From the NCBI GenBank assembly GCA_964196325.1, contig CAXMST010000037.1:1-23658 (forward strand): 23,658 nt of DNA. The letters run 5' to 3'. This stretch comes from CAXMST01 sp964196325. GTDB taxonomy: Bacteria > Actinomycetota > Thermoleophilia > Solirubrobacterales > 70-9. Below, in pieces: positions 14,784-22,721 of the stretch. Below the pieces are notes generated by a model. It was not told where the DNA came from. It saw only the letters and a list, made by a program, of their open reading frames with translations, and ran no database searches. The translations under genes and the position numbers were made by a program. How positions within the stretch are numbered: position 1 is the first letter of the stretch; every line of letters begins with the position of its first letter.

Positions 14784-16021
14784 TGAGCCCGGAGGCAATC
14801 GCCGATCGCTACCACCTCGAGGACCGGCTCGGCGCCGGGGGGATGTCGACCGTCTACAAGGCGACCGACCAGGTGCTCGAGCGGACCGTGGCGGTCAAGG
14901 TGCTTGCCGAGCACCTCTCCGACGACGAGAAGTTCGTCGCCCGGTTTCGGCGCGAGGCCCTCGCGGTGGCGAAGCTGGTCCACCCCAACATCGTCCAGGT
15001 CTACGACACCGGCGTCGACGCGGGCCGCCATTTCATCGTGATGGAGTTCGTCCAGGGCCGCTCCGGGGCCCAGCTGCTGCTCCGCTACGGCCAACTCTCC
15101 CCGCGGATCTCCGTGGAGATCGCCGCGGACGCCTGCGCCGGGCTCGATTACGCCCACAAGCAGGGCATCGTGCACCGGGACGTAAAGCCCGGGAATCTGA
15201 TGGTGATCGGCGGGCCCGCGACGGACGCCGGAGACGAGCCGATGACCGTGAAGCTGGCCGACTTCGGGATCGCGCGGGCCGCGGAGCAGACTCGGCTGAC
15301 CCAGGTCGGCTCGGTCGTCGGCACCGCCGCCTACCTCTCGCCCGAGCAGTCGCGCGGAGATGAGGCAACCGGAATCAGCGACGTCTACTCGCTCGGCGTA
15401 GTCACCTACCAGCTGCTCACCGGGCGCCTGCCCTACGCCGGCAACAGCCTCGCCGAGCTCGCGATACGCCGCGAGAACGAGCGACCGCTGCCGCCCACCA
15501 GCTACAAGCCGGACGTCGGAGAAGCGCTCTCGGCCGCGGTGCTCAAGGCGCTCGAGAACGAGCCCGCCGACCGCTACCCGGACGCGCTCGAGCTCGCCGC
15601 TGCCCTGCACGCGGGGCTCGACGGCCAGGCGCCGGCCTCCTCCTCGGCCGCAACTCGCAGGCTGGGCGCCGCCACGGCGGCAACCGCGGCGACCCGGGCG
15701 CTGCCGCGCGAGGAGCCCCGCACCCCGGTTGCCCCGGCGCCCGCCCGGCCCCGGCGGCGCCGGCAGGCGGCCCCCGCCCCAGCGCGCCCCCGCGCCCAGG
15801 CCCCCCAAAAGGGCAAGAACGGGCCCTCGATCTTCAGCAGGATCATGCGAACGATCGGTGGGATCCTGCTGATCGCGATCATCGCCGCGATTGTCGCGGC
15901 GGCGATCCTGCTGCTGACCAATGCCGGCGCCAACACCGACGCGGCCGACTTCATCCGCGACACCGCCAACGATCAGATCGACGCACTCCGGAACTTCATC
16001 GAAGAGAACAGGGCTAACTGA
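14783..16021 (+). CDS. Transmembrane Ser/Thr protein kinase (PknB-like, no PASTA domains)
   Basis: A 412-residue Hanks-type kinase. The kinase domain (about 10-275) has the glycine loop RLGAGGMSTVYKA, K39 in VAVKV, HRDVKPGN with D133, D160-F-G, and SPE (186-188) in place of APE. The activation loop (about 163-185) holds Thr and Ser residues for autophosphorylation. A Pro/Ala/Arg-rich linker (280-345) leads to one membrane helix (358-379). Only 33 residues, probably one helix, follow outside, so the PASTA repeats of PknB/Stk1 are absent. It ends inside the 3' end of the convergent tgt gene (8-nt overlap). It probably phosphorylates cytosolic or wall-growth proteins; the signal is unknown, and the coupled lipoprotein is a candidate sensor. 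Confidence 0.95.
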   Translation: MSPEAIADRYHLEDRLGAGGMSTVYKATDQVLERTVAVKVLAEHLSDDEKFVARFRREALAVAKLVHPNIVQVYDTGVDAGRHFIVMEFVQGRSGAQLLLRYGQLSPRISVEIAADACAGLDYAHKQGIVHRDVKPGNLMVIGGPATDAGDEPMTVKLADFGIARAAEQTRLTQVGSVVGTAAYLSPEQSRGDEATGISDVYSLGVVTYQLLTGRLPYAGNSLAELAIRRENERPLPPTSYKPDVGEALSAAVLKALENEPADRYPDALELAAALHAGLDGQAPASSSAATRRLGAATAATAATRALPREEPRTPVAPAPARPRRRRQAAPAPARPRAQAPQKGKNGPSIFSRIMRTIGGILLIAIIAAIVAAAILLLTNAGANTDAADFIRDTANDQIDALRNFIEENRAN

Positions 16022-17228
16022 GCGCGGCCGCCTCCCAGGGGGTGGCCCCGGCGAGGATCGCGTCGCGATAGGAGCCGAAGGTTCCGCTCGCGATCGCCGC
16101 CCGAGCGTCGCTGACGATCGACTCCGTGTAGACCAGGTTGTGCAGGGTCACGAGCCGCGCCCCCGTCAGCTCTCGGGCGCGGGAGAGGTAGTGCACGTAG
16201 CCGCGGCTCAGGGTCGTGCAGGCGGGGCAGGGACAACCCTCGACCAGCGGGCCGCTCAGCTCAGCCTCCTTGCCTGCGCGGACGTTGAAGCGGAAGCGAT
16301 TCTCGGGCCGCGGCGCCAGCGCCATCCCGTGGCGGCCGAGGCGGGTCGGAACCGCACAGTCAAAGCTGTCGATCCCCTGGGCGATGCCCTCGACCAGGTC
16401 GTCGGGCTCACCGATCCCGAGCAGGTGCTTGGGCGCGTCCTCGGGCAGTCGCGCCAGGGTCATCCCGACCACGCCGCGCATCTCGGGCTTGTCGCGACCG
16501 AGGCTGCCGCCGATCGCGATCCCGTCGACCGCGGCGGCGGCGATCGCCTCGGCCGAGGCGTGCCGCAGGTCCTCGTAGGTCCCCCCCTGGATGATCCCAA
16601 ACACCGCCTGCGCGGGCGGGCCGTGCTCGGCGTGCCAGTCGAGGCAGCGCTGAAGCCAGCGGTGGGTGCGCTCGGTGGAGCGGGCGGTGTAGTCGCGGTC
16701 GACTCGATAGGGGGTGCACTCGTCGAAGACGAGGGCGATGTCCGAGCCCAGCGCCGCCTGCACCTGCATCGAGCGCTCGGGCGAGAGAAACTGCTCGCTG
16801 CCGTCGATGTAGGACCGGAAGCGCACGCCCTCCTCACCGATCTCCAGGACGCCCCCGTCCAGCGCCGGGCGTCCCCGGCGGCCCTTGACCTCATCGGCGA
16901 CGTTGCCGTGGGCGAGAGAGAACACCTGGAAGCCACCCGAGTCGGTGATGATCGCGCGCTCCCAGCCCATGAACGAGTGCAGCCCGCCAAGCCGGGCGAT
17001 GCGCTCGGAGCCCGGTGAGAGCATCAGGTGGTAGGTGTTGCCAAGCACCATCTCGTAGCCGAGCTCGGCAACCTCAGGGGCGAGCAGGCTCTTGACCGAT
17101 CCCCGCGTCGCCAGGGGCACGAAGGCGGGCGTCGCAATCTCCCCGTGCGGGGTCCGTAGCCGCCCCGCCCGTGCGTGGCCGTCTCGAGCGTCGATCGAAA
17201 AGCTGAGCCGCTCGGGATCGGCGCGCAT
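16014..17228 (-). CDS. tgt: tRNA-guanine transglycosylase (queuine tRNA-ribosyltransferase)
   Basis: A 404-residue protein, slightly longer than the E. coli enzyme. It swaps G34 for preQ1 (bacterial type) in tRNAs for Asp, Asn, His and Tyr. Active-site residues are D96 in TDSGGFQ and the nucleophile D290 in SFDCAVPTR. The zinc site is C332-P-C334-P-A-C337 with H363 exactly 25 residues later. The start is ATG 17228, 14 bases after gpmI, without a clear Shine-Dalgarno. It is the last gene of the glycolytic run, which is an unusual place for it. No queC, queD, queE, queF, queA or queG gene is in the window, so preQ1 must be made elsewhere or salvaged. Confidence 0.97.
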   Translation of the reverse strand: MRADPERLSFSIDARDGHARAGRLRTPHGEIATPAFVPLATRGSVKSLLAPEVAELGYEMVLGNTYHLMLSPGSERIARLGGLHSFMGWERAIITDSGGFQVFSLAHGNVADEVKGRRGRPALDGGVLEIGEEGVRFRSYIDGSEQFLSPERSMQVQAALGSDIALVFDECTPYRVDRDYTARSTERTHRWLQRCLDWHAEHGPPAQAVFGIIQGGTYEDLRHASAEAIAAAAVDGIAIGGSLGRDKPEMRGVVGMTLARLPEDAPKHLLGIGEPDDLVEGIAQGIDSFDCAVPTRLGRHGMALAPRPENRFRFNVRAGKEAELSGPLVEGCPCPACTTLSRGYVHYLSRARELTGARLVTLHNLVYTESIVSDARAAIASGTFGSYRDAILAGATPWEAAALS

Positions 17229-17242
17229 CCGGCAGCGCTCGT

Positions 17243-18823
17243 CTAGTCGCTCTGGATCAGGCTGGCGCCGGTCATCCCGGCGGGCTGGCGGATCCCCAGC
17301 AGCGCCAGCGCCGTGGGTGAGACGTCGGCGAGGATTCCGCCGGCCCGCAGCTCCAGCCCGGGCACGGTGACGATCAGCGGCACCGGGTTGGTCGTGTGCG
17401 CGGTGTTCGGCGATCCGTCCGCGTTCAGCATGAAGTCCGCGTTGCCGTGATCGGCAGTGACAACGCAGGCGCCGCCGCCGCGGTGGACGGCCGATACGAC
17501 CTCGGCGAGCTCTCTGTCGGCGGTCTCGACGGCGGTGACGGCCGCCGGGATGTCGCCGGTGTGCCCAACCATGTCGGGGTTGGCGAAGTTGATGATCCCG
17601 AAGCGGAAGCCGTCGCCGGCCGCGGCGCGCTCATCCCACGCCGTGCAGAACGCCGCGGCGGCCGCCGCGGCGCTCATTTCCGGCTTCTGATCGTAGGTCG
17701 GAACGTCGCGCGGCGAATCGACCAGGCGCCGCTGCTCGCCCCCCCACTCCTGCTCGCGACCGCCGTTGAAGAAGTAGGTGACGTGGGCGTACTTCTCGGT
17801 CTCGGCGACGTGCAACTGGCTGCCGCCGGCCTCGGCCACCACCTCGGCCATCGTCGTCTCAGGCTCGCGGGGCGAGTAGGCAATCGGGTAGGGCCAGCCA
17901 CCTCGATACTCGGTCATCGTGGTCAGGTCGAAGGGTCCGGCACCGCGATCGAATTCCCCGAACTCAGCCGCACCGAGCGCGGCCCCGATCTGGCGCATGC
18001 GATCGGGGCGGAAGTTGAAGGCGAGGAAGACGTCGTCGTCGCCGACGCCGTCGTAGCGACCGATCACGGTGGGCTTGATGAACTCGTCTGTCTCCCCCGC
18101 CTCGTAGGAGTCGCGGATCGCGATGAGCGCGTCCTCGGCACGGGCGCCGCGACCGTGAACGATCGCGTCGAAGGCAAGCTTGGTGCGCTCCCAGCGGTGA
18201 TCGCGATCCATCCCGTAGTAGCGCCCGGAGACGGTGCCCACCCGGCCGGCGCTGCGCAGCCAGCGCTCGACCTCCTCCATATAGGCGGAGCCGCCGGTCG
18301 GGCTGGTGTCGCGGCCGTCGGTGAGCGCGTGCACGATCAGGTCCGGCACACCCTCGCGCGCCGCCAGCTCGATGCAGGCCTCGATCTGCGTCCAGCCGGA
18401 ATGCACGCCGCCGTCGGAGACCAACCCGATCAGATGCAGACGGCCGCTCGAGCTCGCCCGGGCGCGCTCACAGGCGGCAAGCAGGACCTCGTTCTCGAAG
18501 AAGCTGCCGTCGGCGACAGCGTCGTCGATCCGGGCCAGGTCTTGCTTGATCACGGAGCCGGCACCGAGGTTCATGTGGCCGACCTCCGAGTTGCCCATCT
18601 GCCCGTCCGGCAGGCCGACATCGCGACCTGAGGCCGAGAGCTGCGTATGGGGATAGCGCTCCCAGAGCGCGTCGAACACCGGGGTCTCGGCCAAGGAGAT
18701 GGCGTTGCCCGGCCCGGGCTCGGCCAACCCCCAACCGTCGAGGATGAGCAGCGCCGCCGAAGACGCCGGAAGGCCCTCGGCCCCGGCCGGCAGCGCGGGC
18801 TCGCCGTCGCTGCCCGCGCTCAT
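17243..18823 (-). CDS. gpmI: Phosphoglycerate mutase, 2,3-bisphosphoglycerate-independent
   Basis: A 526-residue alkaline-phosphatase-fold enzyme that interconverts 3- and 2-phosphoglycerate without a bisphosphoglycerate cofactor. The metal ligand D29 is in LILDGWG and the phosphoserine S79 in MGNSEVGHMNLGAG. The substrate domain is marked by HALTDGRDTSP, GRYYGMDRD and FNFRPDRMRQ. The second metal cluster appears in FANPDMVGHTG and TADHGNAD. The N-terminus carries about 20 extra low-complexity residues before the conserved start. The ATG follows the tpiA stop by three bases. A run of seven alanines (SAAAAAAAF) sits before the C-terminal phosphatase part, probably a harmless surface helix. Confidence 0.97.
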   Translation of the reverse strand: MSAGSDGEPALPAGAEGLPASSAALLILDGWGLAEPGPGNAISLAETPVFDALWERYPHTQLSASGRDVGLPDGQMGNSEVGHMNLGAGSVIKQDLARIDDAVADGSFFENEVLLAACERARASSSGRLHLIGLVSDGGVHSGWTQIEACIELAAREGVPDLIVHALTDGRDTSPTGGSAYMEEVERWLRSAGRVGTVSGRYYGMDRDHRWERTKLAFDAIVHGRGARAEDALIAIRDSYEAGETDEFIKPTVIGRYDGVGDDDVFLAFNFRPDRMRQIGAALGAAEFGEFDRGAGPFDLTTMTEYRGGWPYPIAYSPREPETTMAEVVAEAGGSQLHVAETEKYAHVTYFFNGGREQEWGGEQRRLVDSPRDVPTYDQKPEMSAAAAAAAFCTAWDERAAAGDGFRFGIINFANPDMVGHTGDIPAAVTAVETADRELAEVVSAVHRGGGACVVTADHGNADFMLNADGSPNTAHTTNPVPLIVTVPGLELRAGGILADVSPTALALLGIRQPAGMTGASLIQSD

Positions 18824-18826
18824 CGC

Positions 18827-19603
18827 CTAGGCCGCCGCGACGATCGTGGCGAAGTCGTCGGGGTCGAGGCTCGCTCCGCCGACCAGCGCGCCGTCGATCT
18901 GCTCGCGCCCGAGCAGATCCGCGGCGTTCGCCGGCTTGACCGAGCCGCCGTAGAGGATCCGGATGCGCGCCGCGGCCGCCTCGTTGCGATCGGCGAGCAG
19001 CGAGCGGATGAAGCCGCATGCGTCGGCGGCCTGCTCCGGGGTGGCGGTGCGGCCGGTGCCGATCGCCCAGATCGGCTCGTAGGCGATCACCACCTCGACG
19101 AGCCGCTCATCCGCCACGCTGATCAGGTCGGCCTCGATCTGACCCCGGAGCACCTGCTCCATCTGCCCGGAGTCGCGCTGATCCTCGGTCTCTCCGCAGC
19201 AGAGGATCGGCTGCAGGCCGGCCCGCAGTGCGGCGGGAAGCTTGTGGGAGATGGCCAGGTCGGTCTCGCCGAACAACTGGCGGCGCTCCGAGTGGCCCAC
19301 CAGCACGGCCCCGACGCCCGCATCGAGCAGCATCGCGGCTGAGACCTCACCCGTGAAGGCGCCCTCGGACTCGTAGTACATGTTCTGGGCGGCGACCGCG
19401 ACCGGCGCCGCTCCGCAGAGCCCAGCGACGCGCGCCAGCGCCAGGTAGGGCGGGCAGATGACCACCTCCACCTCTGAGCCGCCCTGGGCCTCAGCCAGCC
19501 TCGGGAGCAGCGCCTCGCAGAAGGCCTCCGCCTCGGCCACCGTCTTGTTCATCTTCCAGTTGGCCGCGATCACCGGGACTCGGCCCTGCTGCTCTGGGCT
19601 CAT
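18827..19603 (-). CDS. tpiA: Triosephosphate isomerase
   Basis: A 258-residue TIM barrel of normal length. It interconverts dihydroxyacetone phosphate and glyceraldehyde 3-phosphate. Catalytic residues are K17 (ANWKMNK), H104 (GHSERR) and E176 (AYEPIWAIGTG). The phosphate-binding loop ILYGGSVKP is also present. The ATG overlaps the pgk stop by 4 nt (ATGA), so the two genes are translationally coupled. Confidence 0.98.
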   Translation of the reverse strand: MSPEQQGRVPVIAANWKMNKTVAEAEAFCEALLPRLAEAQGGSEVEVVICPPYLALARVAGLCGAAPVAVAAQNMYYESEGAFTGEVSAAMLLDAGVGAVLVGHSERRQLFGETDLAISHKLPAALRAGLQPILCCGETEDQRDSGQMEQVLRGQIEADLISVADERLVEVVIAYEPIWAIGTGRTATPEQAADACGFIRSLLADRNEAAAARIRILYGGSVKPANAADLLGREQIDGALVGGASLDPDDFATIVAAA

Positions 19604-20823
19604 CCGGGCTCACCGTCCAGCAGCGCCTCGACCCCGGGCAACGGAGCGCCCTCGACCAGCTCGAGGGAGGCGCCACCGCCGGTCGAGAGCCAGCTCACCC
19701 GGTCGGCCAATCCGAACTGGGCCAGGGCGGCGCCGGAATCGCCGCCGCCGACGACGGTGATCCCGTCGCTGCGGGCGACGGCTTCGGCGACGGCCCGGGT
19801 CCCGGCCGCGAACGGGGGCAGCTCGAAGGCGCCCATCGGGCCGTTCCAAAAGACCGTGCCGGCCGCGGCGATCGCCTCCGAGTAGCGCGCTGCGGTGGCG
19901 GGGCCGATGTCGAGGCCGATCATGCCCGCCGGCACATCGATCCCCTCCAGCGGAACCGCCTCGGCGGCGGCGGAGAACGACTCCCCGAGCACCAGGTCGG
20001 TGGGCAGCATCAGCTCGCAGTCCGAGCCCTGGGCGCGATCCAGAACGCCCTTGGCGAGCTCGATTCCCTGCTCCTCGACCAGCGAGTTGCCGGTCTCGTG
20101 GCCCTGGGCGCGGAAGATGCTGAAGCACATCGCCCCGCCGATCATCACCTGGTCGGCAAGCTCGAGGAAGCGATCGATTACCCCGATCTTGTCCGAGACC
20201 TTGGCCCCACCGAGGAGCACCGCGAGGGGCCGATCGGGGTCGTCGAGCACGGAGGTCAACTCGCGCACCTCGCGCTCCAGCAGCAGGCCCGCGTAGGCCG
20301 GAAGGTGGGCGGCGACACCGGCGGTCGAGGCGTGGGCGCGATGGGCGGCGCCGAAGGCGTCGTTGACGTAGAGGTCCGCGAGCGCCGCCAACGCCTCACC
20401 GAGGCTCGCCTCGTTGGCCGTCTCACCCGCCTCGAAGCGCGTGTTCTCCAGCAGCAGGACCTCGCCTGAATCGAGTCCGGCGGCCAGCGCCTCGACCTCC
20501 TCGCCGACGACGGCCGGAGCGACCGCGACGAAGGTTCCGAGTAGCTCGGCAAGACGGGCCGCCACAGGCGCCATCGAAAGGTCTGGGTCGATCCCCTCCG
20601 GCCGACCCAGGTGCGAACAGAGCACCACCGCGGCACCCTCTGCGCGAAGCAATTCGATCGTCGGCACTGCCGCCTTGATCCGGGTGTCGTCGACGACCGC
20701 GCCCCCGACGAGCGGCACGTTGAGGTCGGCGCGCACCAGAACCCGTTTGCCCGCGACCTCCGCCGCGCGGACCGAGCACTTCTCGAATCGGCCCCGCTGC
20801 GCCTGGCCCTCGGCCGCCTGCAT
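19600..20823 (-). CDS. pgk: Phosphoglycerate kinase
   Basis: A 407-residue enzyme. I chose the ATG at 20821-20823, 32 bases after the gap stop, with GGGAGA upstream; the longer in-frame start at 20907 would lie inside gap. It transfers phosphate from 1,3-bisphosphoglycerate to ADP. Family marks are VRADLNVPL (30-38), SHLGRPEG, ENTRFEAGE, FGAAHRAHAS, LLGGAKVSDK, the nucleotide-side FWNGPMGAFE and the C-terminal GGGDSGAAL followed by STGGGASLELVEG. All are intact. Confidence 0.97.
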   Translation of the reverse strand: MQAAEGQAQRGRFEKCSVRAAEVAGKRVLVRADLNVPLVGGAVVDDTRIKAAVPTIELLRAEGAAVVLCSHLGRPEGIDPDLSMAPVAARLAELLGTFVAVAPAVVGEEVEALAAGLDSGEVLLLENTRFEAGETANEASLGEALAALADLYVNDAFGAAHRAHASTAGVAAHLPAYAGLLLEREVRELTSVLDDPDRPLAVLLGGAKVSDKIGVIDRFLELADQVMIGGAMCFSIFRAQGHETGNSLVEEQGIELAKGVLDRAQGSDCELMLPTDLVLGESFSAAAEAVPLEGIDVPAGMIGLDIGPATAARYSEAIAAAGTVFWNGPMGAFELPPFAAGTRAVAEAVARSDGITVVGGGDSGAALAQFGLADRVSWLSTGGGASLELVEGAPLPGVEALLDGEPG

Positions 20824-20855
20824 CGTCGTGGTCTCCCGCCCGGACTCGACCGGCC

Positions 20856-21857
20856 CTAGGCCAGGACCTTCTCCGCCAGCTCCACCACGCGACTCGAGTA
20901 GCCCCACTCGTTGTCGTACCAGGCGAAGACCTTGACCAGCGTCCCGTCCATAACCATCGTCTGGCCGGCGTCGAAGATCGAGCTGTGCGGATCCTTGACG
21001 ATGTCGGTGGAGACGATCGGGTCCTCGGTGTAGGCGAGGATTCCGGCGAGCTCGCCCTCGGCGGCCGCCTTGACCGCGGCGTTGATCTCCTCGGCCGAGG
21101 TCTCGCGTGAAACCTCGGCGGTGAGGTCGACCACCGACCCGGTGGCAACCGGGGCCCGCACGGCCATGCCGTTGAGGCGGCCGCTGAGCTCGGGCAGAAC
21201 CAGGGCCACCGCCTTCGCCGCGCCGGTGGTCGTCGGGATCAGATTGAGTGCCGCCGCTCGGGCCCGGCGAGGATCCTTATGCGGCATGTCCTGAAGGCGC
21301 TGGTCGGCCGTATAAGCGTGGATCGTGGTCATCAAGCCGCGCTCGATTCCGACGGCCTCGTGCAGCACCTTGGCGACCGGAGCCAAGCAGTTGGTCGTGC
21401 AGGAGGCGTTGGAGATGATGTGGTGGTTGGCGGGGTCGTAGGCGTCGAAGTTGACCCCAAGCGCGACGGTCACGTCCGGATCGGACGCCGGCGCCGAGAT
21501 GATCACCTTCTTGGCACCCGCGGCGAGGTGCTTGGCGGCGTCCTCGCGCTTCGTGAAAAAGCCGGTCGACTCGATCACGACCTCGACCCCGAGGTCAGCC
21601 CAGGGCAGCGCCGCTGGATCGCGCTCCGAGAGCACCTTGATCTCGGTCCCGTCGACGACGATCGCCCCGTCGGCCGCTTCCACGTGGCCCGGAAAGCGGC
21701 CGAGAATCGAGTCGTACTTGAGCAGGTAGGCGAGCGTCGCCGAGTCGGTGAGGTCATTGACCGCGACGATCTCGAGATCGGCGCCGGACTCGTGGGCTGC
21801 TCGATAGAGGTTGCGACCGATTCGGCCGAAGCCATTGATGCCCACTCTCACTGCCAT
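20856..21857 (-). CDS. gap: Glyceraldehyde-3-phosphate dehydrogenase, NAD type
   Basis: A 333-residue protein of normal length. It oxidises glyceraldehyde 3-phosphate to 1,3-bisphosphoglycerate. The Rossmann start is GINGFGRIGRN. Asp in VNDLTD (D35) indicates NAD rather than NADP. The catalytic residues are C153 in SNASCTTNC and H180. The C-terminal WYDNEWGYSSRVVEL is the family signature. GAGGAG lies about eight bases before the ATG. It is the first gene of gap-pgk-tpiA-gpmI-tgt, and an inverted repeat and -10-like box lie just upstream. Confidence 0.98.
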   Translation of the reverse strand: MAVRVGINGFGRIGRNLYRAAHESGADLEIVAVNDLTDSATLAYLLKYDSILGRFPGHVEAADGAIVVDGTEIKVLSERDPAALPWADLGVEVVIESTGFFTKREDAAKHLAAGAKKVIISAPASDPDVTVALGVNFDAYDPANHHIISNASCTTNCLAPVAKVLHEAVGIERGLMTTIHAYTADQRLQDMPHKDPRRARAAALNLIPTTTGAAKAVALVLPELSGRLNGMAVRAPVATGSVVDLTAEVSRETSAEEINAAVKAAAEGELAGILAYTEDPIVSTDIVKDPHSSIFDAGQTMVMDGTLVKVFAWYDNEWGYSSRVVELAEKVLA

Positions 21858-21883
21858 GCTTTTGCTCCTCGTTGCGGTTGAAA

Positions 21884-21889
21884 CTTGTA
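21884..21889 (-). promoter_or_regulatory. Tentative -10 box of the gap operon
   Basis: TACAAG on the minus strand is the best AT-containing hexamer ahead of gap. It predicts a start near 21877 and a short leader of about 20 nt that includes the Shine-Dalgarno. The upstream -35 candidate (CTTGGG, 16 bases away) is weak. Confidence 0.35.
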
Positions 21890-21890
21890 G

Positions 21891-21925
21891 CCCCGACAGG
21901 CAGCACCCAAGCTAACGCGTCGGGG
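21891..21925. repeat. Inverted repeat ahead of gap (operator or hairpin)
   Basis: CCCCGAC (21891-21897) and GTCGGGG (21919-21925) are perfect 7-base inverted arms separated by 21 bases. One arm abuts the predicted -10 box of the gap operon. The arms could be repressor half-sites that bracket the -35 region. They could also be a stem ending the transcript of the upstream ABC permease gene, which stops at 21951. Confidence 0.4.
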
Positions 21926-21950
21926 TCGCAGGCGCGGAGTGGGCTGCCGC

Positions 21951-22721
21951 TCAGTCGCCGGCCGGGCTCCAGCGGAACCAGCGCAGCGCGATCAGCCCGC
22001 CGGCCACGCCCCAGAGGGCGACGAAGGCGAGCTGTCCCCACTCGAACCCGGCGCCCGTGGTAGCCGGATCGAAGGCTGCGAACAGCGCCTCGAAGAAGTG
22101 CCGGATCGGGAACAGGTCGGCGATCTTGAGCACCCCGTCGGGGATCTCCGTCTCGGGCACGAACACGCCGGAGATGAAGTACAGCGGCAGCACGGCCGCG
22201 TTGGTGATCGCCGGGGCCGCATCCTCGCTCGGGATCACCGCGCTCAGCGCGAAGCCGAGCGAGCAGAATGCAAACGCTCCGACCAGCAGCGAGACGAGCA
22301 TTGCCGGGGCGGTTCGAGTTGGCACCTCGACCCCGAAGAGAATTGCCCCCAAGCCCGTGACCAGCACGACCATCAGCAGGGCGATCACGACGGAGTTGCC
22401 GATCCGGCTCGCAATGAAGGCCCAGGCCGGCAGCGGGGTGCTTCGGACCCGCTTCAGTCGGCCCGCCTCGCGTGCGACGACGAGGTTCATCGCGAGGCTG
22501 ACCAACGTCGCGGAGACGACGGCGAGCGTGATGATCCCCGGCACGTAGTAGGTCTCCGCATCGACCCCGAGGGCGTCGATTGTCTGGTCCCCGAAAAGCC
22601 CGGCAAACAGCAGCAGCAGGATCACCGGGAAGATCACCGTGAAGAACACGGAGGCTGGATTTCGCCAGAAGATCCGCTGGTCGTAGCGGAACTGGTGCAG
22701 GACCTGTGCGGCGGCGCTCAC
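21951..22721 (-). CDS. ABC-2 type transporter permease
   Basis: A 256-residue membrane protein with six predicted helices, at about 25-43, 58-82, 104-130, 140-163, 170-188 and 230-247. This is the ABC-2 fold used for export of drugs, lipids or polysaccharides. The segment RVRSTPLPAWAFIASRI before the third helix and the ISGVFVP turn are typical of the NodJ/DrrB-like group. The GTG start overlaps the ATPase stop by 4 nt (GTGA), so it is the partner of that ATPase. The substrate is unknown. It ends about 90 bases before gap. Confidence 0.92.
   Translation of the reverse strand: MSAAAQVLHQFRYDQRIFWRNPASVFFTVIFPVILLLLFAGLFGDQTIDALGVDAETYYVPGIITLAVVSATLVSLAMNLVVAREAGRLKRVRSTPLPAWAFIASRIGNSVVIALLMVVLVTGLGAILFGVEVPTRTAPAMLVSLLVGAFAFCSLGFALSAVIPSEDAAPAITNAAVLPLYFISGVFVPETEIPDGVLKIADLFPIRHFFEALFAAFDPATTGAGFEWGQLAFVALWGVAGGLIALRWFRWSPAGD

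Noticed and set aside
17396..18631. Plus-strand open frame of 411 codons
   Set aside because: It is antisense to gpmI, with no domain or ribosome binding site.
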